The position numbers and the translations under genes are program-made. Source: JANQPX01 sp050633905 (GTDB lineage: Bacteria; Pseudomonadota; Alphaproteobacteria; Geminicoccales; Geminicoccaceae). From it: a stretch of DNA of 64,000 bases. The notes under the pieces were generated by a model. That model made no database searches. It saw nothing but the letters and a program-made list of their open reading frames with translations, and was not told the DNA's origin. The stretch is from the NCBI GenBank assembly GCA_050633905.1, contig JBOEHJ010000089.1, positions 62,001 through 126,000 of the forward strand. The letters run 5' to 3'. This document shows positions 10,166 through 18,046 of the stretch, one piece after another; position 1 is the first letter of the stretch, and each line of letters begins with the position of its first letter.

Positions 10166-10647
10166 GGAGACGATATGCAATCCGGGCAGAGGCCTTCGAC
10201 TTCGAGAGTGGCGCGACCGATGGAAAAGCCGCTGCCGTCCGCAACCTGGTGCAGTGCCCTGGCGATGGCCTGATCATCAAACTCAGCGACACGGTTGCAG
10301 CTTGTGCAGATCAGGAATTTAGCCCCGTGATCCGCGCCCGGCTGGTCGCAGGCGAGATAGGCATTCAAGCATTCGATCTTGTGGGCCAAGCCATGCTGGA
10401 TCAGGAAATCAAGCGCACGATAGACCACCGGTGGCTGCGAGCCAAACCCTTCAGCACCCAGTTTCTCCAGGATGTCGTAGGCGCGCATCGGCTCATGAGC
10501 GGCCCATAACAAGCTGAGGACACGCTCGCGTACCGGTGTCAGGCGCACCTGGCGCGTCTCGCAGAGCTTCTTCGCTTCGTCGATCGCCATCTTACGGCAG
10601 TCGTTGTGATCGTGATGGGCAAAAGCGAGGGGGAAGGTTCTTGACAT
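10162..10647 (-). CDS. zur: Fur-family zinc uptake regulator Zur
   Basis: A 161-residue Fur-family repressor that senses zinc. It has the N-terminal winged helix (VRLTPVRERVLSLL and QPPVVYRALDFL) and a C-terminal dimerisation/metal domain with two CxxC pairs, CTSC and CPDC, that would hold the structural zinc. The true start is 10647 (MSRTFPLAFAHHDHND); a longer frame reads into the operator region. It is the first gene of zur-znuC-znuB and divergent from znuA, with two palindromes between them that fit Zur boxes, so it should repress itself and the importer when zinc is plentiful. Confidence 0.93.
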   Translation of the reverse strand: MSRTFPLAFAHHDHNDCRKMAIDEAKKLCETRQVRLTPVRERVLSLLWAAHEPMRAYDILEKLGAEGFGSQPPVVYRALDFLIQHGLAHKIECLNAYLACDQPGADHGAKFLICTSCNRVAEFDDQAIARALHQVADGSGFSIGRATLEVEGLCPDCISSP

Positions 10648-10663
10648 ATTCAAGGCCGCAAAG

Positions 10664-10676
10664 GTTATAAGATAAC
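10664..10676. promoter_or_regulatory. Zur-type operator 1
   Basis: Inverted repeat GTTAT-AAG-ATAAC just upstream of zur, close to the GTTATA-N-TATAAC core described for Zur boxes in proteobacteria. It would control the zur-znuCB side. Assigned from sequence pattern and context only. Confidence 0.7.
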
Positions 10677-10686
10677 ATGTTCGAAA

Positions 10687-10701
10687 TGTAATGGTATTAC
10701 A
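10687..10701. promoter_or_regulatory. Zur-type operator 2
   Basis: A perfect inverted repeat TGTAAT-GGT-ATTACA, 23 bp from operator 1 (start to start) and 21 bp before the znuA start. The same 3-base spacer as operator 1 suggests the same protein binds both, one for each divergent promoter. Confidence 0.7.
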
Positions 10702-10721
10702 CTCCTCGATAAAGGTCACTG

Positions 10722-11681
10722 GTGATGTTGACGATCTCCAACATGTTCCGAGGTTTTCTGGCTGGATGGGCGATGCTGGGCATGATGGCGAAGGCTTGGG
10801 CGGAGGTCGAGGTTGCAGCAACGATCGCTCCGGTCCATTCCTTGGTCTCGATGGTGACCGAGGGGGTCATGACGCCGACGCTGATCGTCAGGCCGGGCGC
10901 TTCACCGCATGGTTACGCGATGAAGCCTTCTGAGGCACGGGCACTGGACCACGCGACCATCGTGTTTCGGGTCGGCGCCAATCTTGAAACCTGGATGGGC
11001 AAGGCCATCGAAACCCTGGCCACCGAGGCACGGGTCGTCGATCTTGCCAATGTCGACGGAGTTGTCAGGCTTGGCCGACGCAAGGGCGGTGTTTGGGAGG
11101 GGCATGACCACCATGATGATCATGGTCATGACGAGCCAGATGATCACGGCGAGGCGCATGACCTTGTCGGTGACGATCCGCATTTGTGGCTTTCTCCAGA
11201 CAATGCCATCACCTGGCTGGGCGCGATCGCAACTGAGCTTGCGAAGCTGAATCCAGCGCAGGCTGGCATCTATAGCGCCAATGCCGAGAGAGCAGTGCTG
11301 CGCTTGACGGCCATGACGGCATCGATCGATCAACGGCTGGAGCCGGTAAGGGACACGCCTTACATTGTGTTCCATGATGCTTATCAATATTTCGAGCGGC
11401 GTTTCGAGCTTAAATCCTTGGGGTCAGTGAGTTTGAGCGATGCCGATCGCCCAAGTGCCAAACGGTTGACCGAAATTCGACATCGGATCGAGGAGAGCGG
11501 CGCTGTTTGTGCGTTTGCAGAGCCACAGTTCGAGCCCAAACTATTGGAAACAGTGATAGAAGGACAGGATGTTGCAAAGGGCATTCTCGATCCCATTGGG
11601 GCCGATCTCGAGCCTGGGGGCGATCTTTATCCTGCCTTGATGGAGCGCTTGGCTACATCATTGATCGACTGTCTTTCCTGA
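10722..11681 (+). CDS. znuA: Zinc ABC transporter substrate-binding protein ZnuA
   Basis: The periplasmic zinc-binding protein of the importer, about 319 residues. There is an N-terminal signal peptide ending near AKAWA. Zinc-ligand regions of the family follow: PGASPHGYAMKPS (His), a charged His/Asp-rich loop at about residues 127-147, GDDPHLWLSP (His), FHDAYQYFERRF (His) and the C-terminal LDPIGAD (Asp). Start codons GTG at 10722 and ATG at 10725 are adjacent and cannot be told apart. It is transcribed away from zur-znuCB from the shared region with the two Zur-like operators. Confidence 0.94.
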   Translation: MMLTISNMFRGFLAGWAMLGMMAKAWAEVEVAATIAPVHSLVSMVTEGVMTPTLIVRPGASPHGYAMKPSEARALDHATIVFRVGANLETWMGKAIETLATEARVVDLANVDGVVRLGRRKGGVWEGHDHHDDHGHDEPDDHGEAHDLVGDDPHLWLSPDNAITWLGAIATELAKLNPAQAGIYSANAERAVLRLTAMTASIDQRLEPVRDTPYIVFHDAYQYFERRFELKSLGSVSLSDADRPSAKRLTEIRHRIEESGAVCAFAEPQFEPKLLETVIEGQDVAKGILDPIGADLEPGGDLYPALMERLATSLIDCLS

Positions 11682-11899
11682 CGTCAGTAGTGTTCGTGAA
11701 AGACCAATGGCTTCCGCATCCTAATTGGTTTTCTAACGATGCTTGTGAATGCATTTTTTTGAAGAAGGTAAAACGGCAAAGGGGTTCGCGTTGTTATATA
11801 AGTAGGCGGTATCGACATTGAGGCACGCCAGGAAGCGTTGCAAGGAAAACGGAGCACGGCTAAAGAGTTTCAGAAATGTTGAAATCACAAGGGAGGTTT

Positions 11900-13114
11900 G
11901 TGTTGGGTAGTCGTGCCCGTTCGTGCCTTATTCATACGGTCCTGATGGTGGCCGGTTTGGCAGTGCCGTTGGTTGCATTGGCAGCCGACAAGCTGACCGT
12001 GAAGCTCACTTATCTCGCCCAGGATGTGGAGCGTCTGGCGCCGATTTCGCTCCTCGATCCGATTGATATTCCAGACGAAGGTCTGGCGGGTGCCCAACTC
12101 GGACAGGCGGACAACCAGACCACCGGCAGTTTTCTCGGGCATGACTATCAATTGATCGATATTGCCGTGCCGACGGGCGGTAATCTTCTGGATGCTGCCA
12201 AGGAAGCCTTGGGCCAGGGCAATAAACTGCTTGTGGTCGATGCGCCGGCTGAAATGCTGTTATCGATCGCCGATCTTGAGGAAGCTGAGGGCGCATTGAT
12301 CTTCAATGTGAGCGCAGGAGATGACCAGCTGCGCACAGATGAGTGCCGCGCTAATCTTTTTCATATCATCCCAAGTCGTGCGATGAAGGCCGATGCACTT
12401 GCCCAATATCTTATTTGGAAGCGCTGGCGGGAATGGTTCCTGATCCACGGAACCCAAGAGATCGATCTTGCCATGAAAGCTGCGTTCGAGAGGGCGGCGG
12501 CGAAGTTTGGTGCCAAGATCAACGAAACGCGTGCTTATGAGTATGAAGCAACCGCCAGGCGTACAGACAGCGGGCATGTCCAGATTCAGACCCAGCTTCC
12601 CGTTTTTACTCAGGATGCCGAGGATCATGACGTTATCGTGGTGGCTGATGAGAGCGATGTTTTTGGCGAGTATCTGCCTTATCGAACCTGGGATGCTGAT
12701 CCGGTCACCGGTACCCACGGGCTGAGGCCTACTGCCTGGCATCGCACGCATGAGCAATGGGGTGGGACGCAGATGCAGGGGCGTTTCGAGGATCGTGCGG
12801 GGCGGTGGATGACCGAGACGGATTATGCGGCTTGGCTTGCGGTTCGCTCGATTGGAGAGGCGGTTACCCGGACAAATTCGGTGGATTCGGCGACACTACG
12901 CGACTATTTGCGCAGTGATGACTTCGAAATTGGGGCGTTTAAGGGAGAGGGGCTGACGTTTAGGACTTGGAACAACCAGATGCGGCAGCCAATCTTGCTG
13001 GTGGCGCCCCGCGTGCTTGTTTCGGTCTCGCCGCAAGACGAGTTTTTGCACCAACGTACACCTCTGGACACGCTCGGCTTCGATCAGCCTGAAACCAGCT
13101 GTGATCTGTCGTAA
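11900..13114 (+). CDS. ABC-type substrate-binding protein of the PQQ-alcohol-oxidation family
   Basis: A secreted, roughly 400-residue protein of the Leu/Ile/Val-binding fold. It resembles the branch that accompanies PQQ-dependent alcohol dehydrogenases (TIGR03863 type): KLTVKLTYLAQDVERLAP after the signal peptide, then GAQLGQADNQTTG, LFHIIPSRAMKADALAQYL and the C-terminal AAWLAVRSIGEAVTRT. An ATG exists at 11876, but AGGGAGG at 11888-11894 points to GTG 11900 or TTG 11903, which gives a clean signal peptide ending in ALAA. The ATPase and permease that usually accompany this family are not in the window, so it is an orphan here. Its ligand is unknown. Confidence 0.8.
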   Translation: MLGSRARSCLIHTVLMVAGLAVPLVALAADKLTVKLTYLAQDVERLAPISLLDPIDIPDEGLAGAQLGQADNQTTGSFLGHDYQLIDIAVPTGGNLLDAAKEALGQGNKLLVVDAPAEMLLSIADLEEAEGALIFNVSAGDDQLRTDECRANLFHIIPSRAMKADALAQYLIWKRWREWFLIHGTQEIDLAMKAAFERAAAKFGAKINETRAYEYEATARRTDSGHVQIQTQLPVFTQDAEDHDVIVVADESDVFGEYLPYRTWDADPVTGTHGLRPTAWHRTHEQWGGTQMQGRFEDRAGRWMTETDYAAWLAVRSIGEAVTRTNSVDSATLRDYLRSDDFEIGAFKGEGLTFRTWNNQMRQPILLVAPRVLVSVSPQDEFLHQRTPLDTLGFDQPETSCDLS

Positions 13115-13141
13115 CCTACACAAAAATCAAAGGAAATCTCT

Positions 13142-13567
13142 ATGCGTAATCTGATGCTCCCCTTGGCTGTTGCCGCAACCGCATCGCTTGTTGCTGGTCA
13201 GGTCCATGCTCAAGCTGGTCTCTTGACCGGTGGGGCGACTAAGCTTGAGCCGATTACGCTCTCCTCGGGGCAGCCGCTGACCGATGCGCCTTATGAACTC
13301 GAATCAGGAAAGTACTATGAGATCGAGATCGAGGCTGACGGGTCGGCTGAGATAGCGTTGAATGGTCCGGATTTTTTTCGCAATGTCTGGATAGATGAAA
13401 TCGTCATTAATGACCTTGAAATTCGACCTCTCGGCGTTGATAGTCTGGAATTTGATGATGAAGGTGTCATGGAAATTTCGTTCGTAACTATCCGACCCGG
13501 AATCTTTACGTTGCAGATACCAGGTACCACGAGCGATTCACAAAAGGCTGTCTTCAACGTTAAGTAA
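13142..13567 (+). CDS. Secreted protein of the PQQ cluster, unknown function
   Basis: 141 residues with a signal peptide (cut near VHAQA) and a compact beta-rich mature part rich in Glu/Ile, with phrases such as ESGKYYEIEIEADGSAEI and EIVINDLEIRPLGVDSLEF. There is no Cys or His cluster, so a metal site of cupredoxin type is not evident although the spacing of strands suggests such a fold. It follows the binding-protein gene by 27 bp on the same strand, so the two are very likely co-transcribed and may work together in the periplasm. No specific function is recognised. Confidence 0.75.
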   Translation: MRNLMLPLAVAATASLVAGQVHAQAGLLTGGATKLEPITLSSGQPLTDAPYELESGKYYEIEIEADGSAEIALNGPDFFRNVWIDEIVINDLEIRPLGVDSLEFDDEGVMEISFVTIRPGIFTLQIPGTTSDSQKAVFNVK

Positions 13568-14102
13568 CAGTGCTTGTCGAGCGTGATCCAATGGTCGCGC
13601 ATCGGGCTTTGTTGGAGCAAGGTTTTCTAGGGTCATTTTTCCCTAACCAGACAGTTCAATACGCAAAAAGCCAGGGTTTCCAGGACTCTCATGTTCGTTT
13701 GGTTATTTGCGGCGATGCAAAGCTGTGCTGACAAGGAAGAGCGTGCCTTCCCGTATGCCGAGTTTACACCGATCTAGGAATAATTGCCAATTTTGTCATG
13801 CGCCAGCCTTAACGAGCGATGAGAGCTAGGATGATGAGAGTCATCGCGATGTTGAAGCGCTAAGGGATGGAGCCGTCAGACTGAACGGGCTCGATCGGAT
13901 TGGCAAGGCTGGGTGGTTGTTTGGGAGTTGCGACGTCCTACCGATCAGGCATCATGAGCCTGATCGTCACAAGCTGTCGTGGCCAATCTGAAATGCCAGC
14001 ATTCCCCAAAATATTTGCGGATAAGCCGGCATACCATCATTGTCCTTGGCACGTTCACCGCCAGTGGCCCAAACCAACTGAGGCGGACATGCCACCCATT
14101 AC
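13568..14102. other. Intergenic region, one repeat copy at its right end
   Basis: About 530 bases between convergent genes. No convincing gene. A short minus-strand frame around 13820-13930 reads a hydrophobic tail (AMTLIILALIAR) but is broken by a stop and lacks a start. The right end holds a copy of the dispersed gene-end repeat (14059-14098). Confidence 0.4.
14059..14098 (-). repeat. Dispersed gene-end repeat, copy 1
   Basis: On the minus strand it starts a few bases after the TAG of the response-regulator gene: GGGTGGCATGTCCGCC then TCAGTTGGTTT. An imperfect hairpin (GGTGGC/GTCCGCC) is followed by the conserved TCAGTTGG tail. Confidence 0.75.
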
Positions 14103-14465
14103 CTAAAGGAGGGTTTTGATCCAGCCTTCTAGGGCGCGAAAGTCGATGGGTTTGGTGACGTAGTGGCTGGCACCGGTGATCAGGCCGTCTGCGATATCCG
14201 TATCGTCGGCGTAGGCGGAGACGAAGATGAACGGCAGTTTACCCAGATGCGGGTGGGTGTTGGTTAGCTGACGGCGGAACTGATAGCCGTTCATCTTTGG
14301 CATATTGATATCGGACAGGATGAGGTCGGGCGGTTGAGCGCTGGCGCGGCGTAGCCCTTCTTCGCCGTTACAGGCCGTGACGACTTTGTGGCCCATATCC
14401 TCAAGCTCGGTCACGAGCAAATCGCGAAGGTCCTCGTCGTCTTCAACTACAAGTAAATTGGCCAT
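14103..14465 (-). CDS. CheY-like response regulator receiver protein
   Basis: A 120-residue stand-alone receiver domain with no output domain. The acidic pair is in VVEDDED (D9-D10), the phospho-acceptor D52 in LILSDINMPKMNG, the switch Ser in FVSAYADD and the conserved Lys in HYVTKPID. It would relay a signal by protein contact. It sits inside the PQQ-alcohol-oxidation island, and single-domain regulators occur in several such clusters, so a role in induction is plausible; no histidine kinase is nearby. Its stop is abutted by a copy of the dispersed repeat. Confidence 0.9.
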   Translation of the reverse strand: MANLLVVEDDEDLRDLLVTELEDMGHKVVTACNGEEGLRRASAQPPDLILSDINMPKMNGYQFRRQLTNTHPHLGKLPFIFVSAYADDTDIADGLITGASHYVTKPIDFRALEGWIKTLL

Positions 14466-14542
14466 TTCTGCATCCCGTGAAATGAATTAATGGGGAAATG
14501 TTTAACATGAACTCATTAACAAATGTTTGATGCTTGCCGTTC

Positions 14543-14584
14543 ATGTGGTGTAACCACATCAGTTGGTTTCCACCGCCTTCGAAG
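14543..14584 (+). repeat. Dispersed gene-end repeat, copy 2
   Basis: Palindrome ATGTGGTGTAACCACAT followed by CAGTTGGTTTCCACCG and CCTTCGAAG. This copy is not at a stop codon; it lies upstream of the response-regulator start, reading right. Confidence 0.8.
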
Positions 14585-14693
14585 AAAGAGCCCGGACAAC
14601 CAGGGGGATGCGGTCTCTTATCGGGACTCTTTTGTTTCGACCATATCACTCTAGGAGGGAGTGATCAAACGGGCTCCTAGGGTCAGAAAAGAC

Positions 14694-15365
14694 TCAACCG
14701 GCCTCCCGTTTGTAGATTTCGAATTTGGTCCTCCCGGTGAAGTCGCGGCCTTCCTGATCAGCGGTTCGGTAGAGATTAACTTCGATCTTGAGTTGGCGGT
14801 CGTGGAAGGTTTTTTCGCAGTCCCGGTCGATGAACATGCCGCCGATCGCGGTTTTGCCGTCGCTTGGCTCGGCATCGTTGCAGTCCCAGCCGTCCTGGCC
14901 ATAGCGGCCCATGATGCGAATCGGTAGGAGATAGGCCTTTTTCTTGAGATAGAGGCGCTTGCCGTTGGTGACGATGCGGATGCCTTTGACCATGCCGTCA
15001 GCGGTGATCAGCAAGGAGGGTTGAACGGGGTGGCCGGCGACCTTGGTGCCCTCCCATTTATCGTTGACCTCGGCCCAGGGGTTGTCCTCGGCATAGTCGA
15101 AGGTGACCTCATGCAGGCCTTGGTCATTGGCTGGGCATTGGAGGTAATCCTGCCAGCCGGTGAGCTCTTTCGCCGGATCGCCGCCATCGGCGCCGCAGGC
15201 GAAGTTGATGAAGCGTTCCTTGGGCAGATCAACGACCTTGGTGCCGACGCTTAGATTGCGCAAATCACCTTTTAGGGGGTCTTCCGCGGCGGGCGCTGGG
15301 TGACTTTGGAACAGCAATCCGCAGAGCAGGAGTGCTGGCAGGGAAAAACCGACCTTCCTTTTCAT
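14694..15365 (-). CDS. Secreted protein of unknown function in the PQQ cluster
   Basis: 223 residues with a clear signal peptide (cut near PAPAAEDP) and a soluble mature domain containing four cysteines: NFACGADGG, YLQCPAND, WDCNDAEP and RDCEKTF, which could form two disulfides in the periplasm. No known domain is recognised. It is divergent from the cytochrome c gene (119 bp between starts) and near the quinoprotein dehydrogenase, so it probably belongs to the same periplasmic oxidation system. A weak inverted repeat CTAGGAG/CTCCTAG lies just past its 3' end, without a T-run. Confidence 0.75.
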   Translation of the reverse strand: MKRKVGFSLPALLLCGLLFQSHPAPAAEDPLKGDLRNLSVGTKVVDLPKERFINFACGADGGDPAKELTGWQDYLQCPANDQGLHEVTFDYAEDNPWAEVNDKWEGTKVAGHPVQPSLLITADGMVKGIRIVTNGKRLYLKKKAYLLPIRIMGRYGQDGWDCNDAEPSDGKTAIGGMFIDRDCEKTFHDRQLKIEVNLYRTADQEGRDFTGRTKFEIYKREAG

Positions 15366-15484
15366 GATGAGCCTCCCGATGGTTCGTTTTTTTGACTTGG
15401 CCTACCTATGATTAAATAAGTTGGTGGTGAGATCGGGCCAGCCCCGGGACAAACAAAATTGAGCGTAACAGGGAGGGAGTAAGC

Positions 15485-15982
15485 ATGGTGCGTTTGCGGA
15501 AAGAACTGCGCTTAGGGTTGGCCAGCCTATTTTCAGTGATGATGACGGGCAGCATTTTTGGGCTTCATGCGGAACCGGATCTGGAGGCGGGCAAGGCCGT
15601 TTATCGGGATGCAAATTGCATTGGCTGTCACAAATGGCATGGCGGTGGTGGGGGCGGTTATGGCGGGGCGGCTTTGTCGTTGCGGGAAACGGCGATGGAG
15701 CGAGAATTTTTGATCGAGGTGATTAAATGCGGCCGGCCGGCGAGCCGGATGCCTTTCCATGCGCGGGGGGCTTATAAGGCGGTGGATTGTTATGACGGCA
15801 GCACGGAGGCTGATTTCGGCGAGGATTTGCCCCCGAAGGCAGCGAAGATGCTGCGGGACGAGCAGATCGAGGCGGTGACCGATTATCTACTGGCGGCGCT
15901 GAAGGGCAGGGGAGAGGCGACCTACGAGGAATGCGTCGACTTTTGGGGCAAGGGCTCCAGGCAATGCGCATCGATGAAGTGA
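15485..15982 (+). CDS. c-type cytochrome, likely electron acceptor of the PQQ dehydrogenase
   Basis: 165 residues with a signal sequence and one haem c motif, CIGCH, close to the N-terminus, followed by a glycine-rich loop (WHGGGGGGYGG). A methionine in RMPFH may be the sixth haem ligand. The C-terminus (TYEECVDFWGKGSRQC) resembles the cytochrome c-550 (PedF/ExaB-like) proteins encoded with quinoprotein ethanol dehydrogenases. It would take electrons from the PQQ alcohol dehydrogenase encoded tail-to-tail with it. Start ATG 15485 has GGGAGGG eight bases upstream. Confidence 0.85.
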   Translation: MVRLRKELRLGLASLFSVMMTGSIFGLHAEPDLEAGKAVYRDANCIGCHKWHGGGGGGYGGAALSLRETAMEREFLIEVIKCGRPASRMPFHARGAYKAVDCYDGSTEADFGEDLPPKAAKMLRDEQIEAVTDYLLAALKGRGEATYEECVDFWGKGSRQCASMK

Positions 15983-16004
15983 TTTTTGACCGATCGGCGG
16001 GACG

Positions 16005-16037
16005 AAAGGGCGGGCCCACCTGGACCCGCCCTTTTTT
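16005..16037. terminator. Bidirectional terminator between cytochrome c and PQQ dehydrogenase
   Basis: A perfect 10-bp stem, AAAGGGCGGG with CCCGCCCTTT, a 10-base loop and T-run on the right; A-run on the left makes it usable from both convergent genes. Confidence 0.9.
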
Positions 16038-16052
16038 GTGTCGGAAAAAAGA

Positions 16053-17822
16053 TCAGAGGCTGAAGACGTAGAGCATGGAGCCCGGCTCGAGCTTTTCCAG
16101 GCCCTTCGTGCCGTCCACGAACCATTTGGGCCAGGCGCCGCCGAGACCGACCAGGAGGCCGACATATTGTTTGCCGTCTACCGAGAAGGTCATGGGTGGT
16201 GCGTTGATGCCGGCACCGGTTTCAAAGCGCCACTTTTCTTCGAGGGTTGCCGCATCGAGGGCGACCAGTTCGCCTGAGGGATAGCCGGTGAAGATCAGGC
16301 CGCCGGCTGTCGCTAGAATGCCGCCGAGGAGCGGGTATTCGGTCTCATGTTTGGCTGCGATCTCGCCGGTGGTGATGTCTATCGCGGTGACGGATCCAGT
16401 GATCGCCTGATGCTGACGCGGACCGCCGCCGGTGAACCATTCACGCGGCTTGTAGCTCTCGCCCGGTATCATCTCCTCATTAGTCATCTCGTTGCAGCTC
16501 TCGATGACCGGGATGTACCAGTATTTGAGCTCGGGGTGATAGGCGGTTGGTGGCCAGTTCTTACCGCCCATATTACCGGGACAGGAGACGCCAAGGGGAT
16601 TTTCGCGTGAAGGGGCGGTGCCCGGGAGGTAGGATTGGATCTGGCTTTCCGGATCGTAGTCGAGGGGGCGTCCGGTTTCGGGATCGAGACCGCGGGTCCA
16701 GGTCAGATCTTTGACGAAGGCGGTGCCCCAAATGAAGTCGCCGGTGGTGCGATCGAGGGCGTAGCCGAAGCCGTTTCGATCGGCATGGAGGGCGATCTGC
16801 TTGTCGACGCCATCAATAGCGGCGTCCACTAGCACATGCTCGGCGACGCCGTCATAGTCGTAGGGATCGTTGGGGGTGTACTGGAAGTGCCACTTGATCT
16901 CGCCGCTATCGGCATCGATGCCGAGGGCTGAGTTGGTGTAGAGATTGTCGCCGGGACGGTACTCGGCATCCCAGTCCGGGCCGGGATTGCCAACTCCCCA
17001 GATAATCAGATTTTGCTCGGGGTCGTAGGAGCCGGTGACCCAGGTCGAGCCGCCGCCCGTTTTCCAGGCATCATGATCATCGGACCAGCTGTCATGGCCG
17101 GGTTCCCCTGGCCCTGGAATGGTGTGGCGGCGCCAGACTTCCTGGCCGGTCGTCAGATCGGTTGCGGCGAGCCAGCCACGGATGCCATATTCGGCGCCGG
17201 CAACGCCGGTGATCGCCATGTCCTTGACCACAAGCGGCGCACCGGTGATCGTCTCCGCGATGGCGGGATCAGCGACCTCACGCTCCCAGGTCACTTCGCC
17301 AGTGTCCTGATGGGTGGAGATCAGGCGACCATCCAACGTGTGGGAGATGACCTGATCGCCCCAAAGAGCCACGCCGCGATTATTCACGCCGCAACAAGCG
17401 ACGGCACCCGCCCAGTCCTTGTCGGTTTCCGGGTTCATCTTCCAGACGAGATTGCCCGTGCCGCCAGTCATATCGAGCTTGTAGACCGAGCCCCAGCCAT
17501 CAGTGACATACATCATGCCGTTGTCGACGATCGGCGTTCCTTCGAGACCGCCATGGGGCCAGATGCCGCCGCCTTCAACGCCGCCAAGTGCAAAGGTCCA
17601 AGCGACCTTGAGATCGCCGACGGTATCTTTGTTGATCTCGCTCAAGGTAGAAAAGCGCTTGGCTGAATAGTCGCCGTGATGGGTCAACCAGTTCGCCGGC
17701 TCACCTTCCGCTCCAAGCAATCGCTCGAAGGTCGTCTCATCAGCCAAGGTCGTGCCGGTAAGTGCGAGCACCATGCCACTTGCCAGACACGCCGATTGGC
17801 GCCAGCGATCACGAATTGTCAT
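16053..17822 (-). CDS. PQQ-dependent alcohol dehydrogenase, predicted lanthanide type (ExaF/PedH/XoxF-like)
   Basis: A 589-residue periplasmic quinoprotein of the methanol/ethanol dehydrogenase family, with signal peptide (cut near TLADE) and eight W-motif propeller blades. The vicinal disulfide is in VACCGVNN (C143-C144). Metal/PQQ residues line up as E211 (GAEYGIRG), N279 (GVGNPGP) and catalytic D322 in DPYDYDG. Two residues after the catalytic Asp there is a second Asp, D324, the extra ligand that marks lanthanide-dependent enzymes; calcium enzymes have Ala or Ser there. It would oxidise primary alcohols and pass electrons to the nearby cytochrome c. Its start is upstream-flanked by an AT-rich promoter region. 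Substrate not decided; sequence detail fits ethanol-type more than MxaF. Confidence 0.92.
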   Translation of the reverse strand: MTIRDRWRQSACLASGMVLALTGTTLADETTFERLLGAEGEPANWLTHHGDYSAKRFSTLSEINKDTVGDLKVAWTFALGGVEGGGIWPHGGLEGTPIVDNGMMYVTDGWGSVYKLDMTGGTGNLVWKMNPETDKDWAGAVACCGVNNRGVALWGDQVISHTLDGRLISTHQDTGEVTWEREVADPAIAETITGAPLVVKDMAITGVAGAEYGIRGWLAATDLTTGQEVWRRHTIPGPGEPGHDSWSDDHDAWKTGGGSTWVTGSYDPEQNLIIWGVGNPGPDWDAEYRPGDNLYTNSALGIDADSGEIKWHFQYTPNDPYDYDGVAEHVLVDAAIDGVDKQIALHADRNGFGYALDRTTGDFIWGTAFVKDLTWTRGLDPETGRPLDYDPESQIQSYLPGTAPSRENPLGVSCPGNMGGKNWPPTAYHPELKYWYIPVIESCNEMTNEEMIPGESYKPREWFTGGGPRQHQAITGSVTAIDITTGEIAAKHETEYPLLGGILATAGGLIFTGYPSGELVALDAATLEEKWRFETGAGINAPPMTFSVDGKQYVGLLVGLGGAWPKWFVDGTKGLEKLEPGSMLYVFSL

Positions 17823-17979
17823 CGAAAGCCTCCCATGCTGCGTTGCGCTGTTACACAGATTTGAGGGCGTTTTTTTAACGTCCTCAACTTATTAACATCA
17901 ATCTCGTGCATGTGGGGTCAATATTAACTTGTGTTATATCAAGTATAATCGGTGGTTATTGCTAAATAGGGAGAGGTAT

Positions 17980-18018
17980 ATGATATTATTTATTACTATA
18001 TTCTTGTGGATAATGTGA
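17980..18018 (+). CDS. Possible 12-residue hydrophobic leader peptide
   Basis: A tiny frame, MILFITIFLWIM, with GGGAGAGG a few bases upstream, lying in the AT-rich divergent promoter region between the PQQ dehydrogenase and the next gene and ending 28 bp before that gene's start. Could be a translated leader or chance. Confidence 0.25.
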   Translation: MILFITIFLWIM

Positions 18019-18046
18019 TGTTGAAGTGAAGGCTGGAGGGTGCGGC

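Noticed and set aside
13820..13930. Hydrophobic minus-strand tail as a gene remnant
   Set aside because: Broken by a stop, too short, and no family match by eye.
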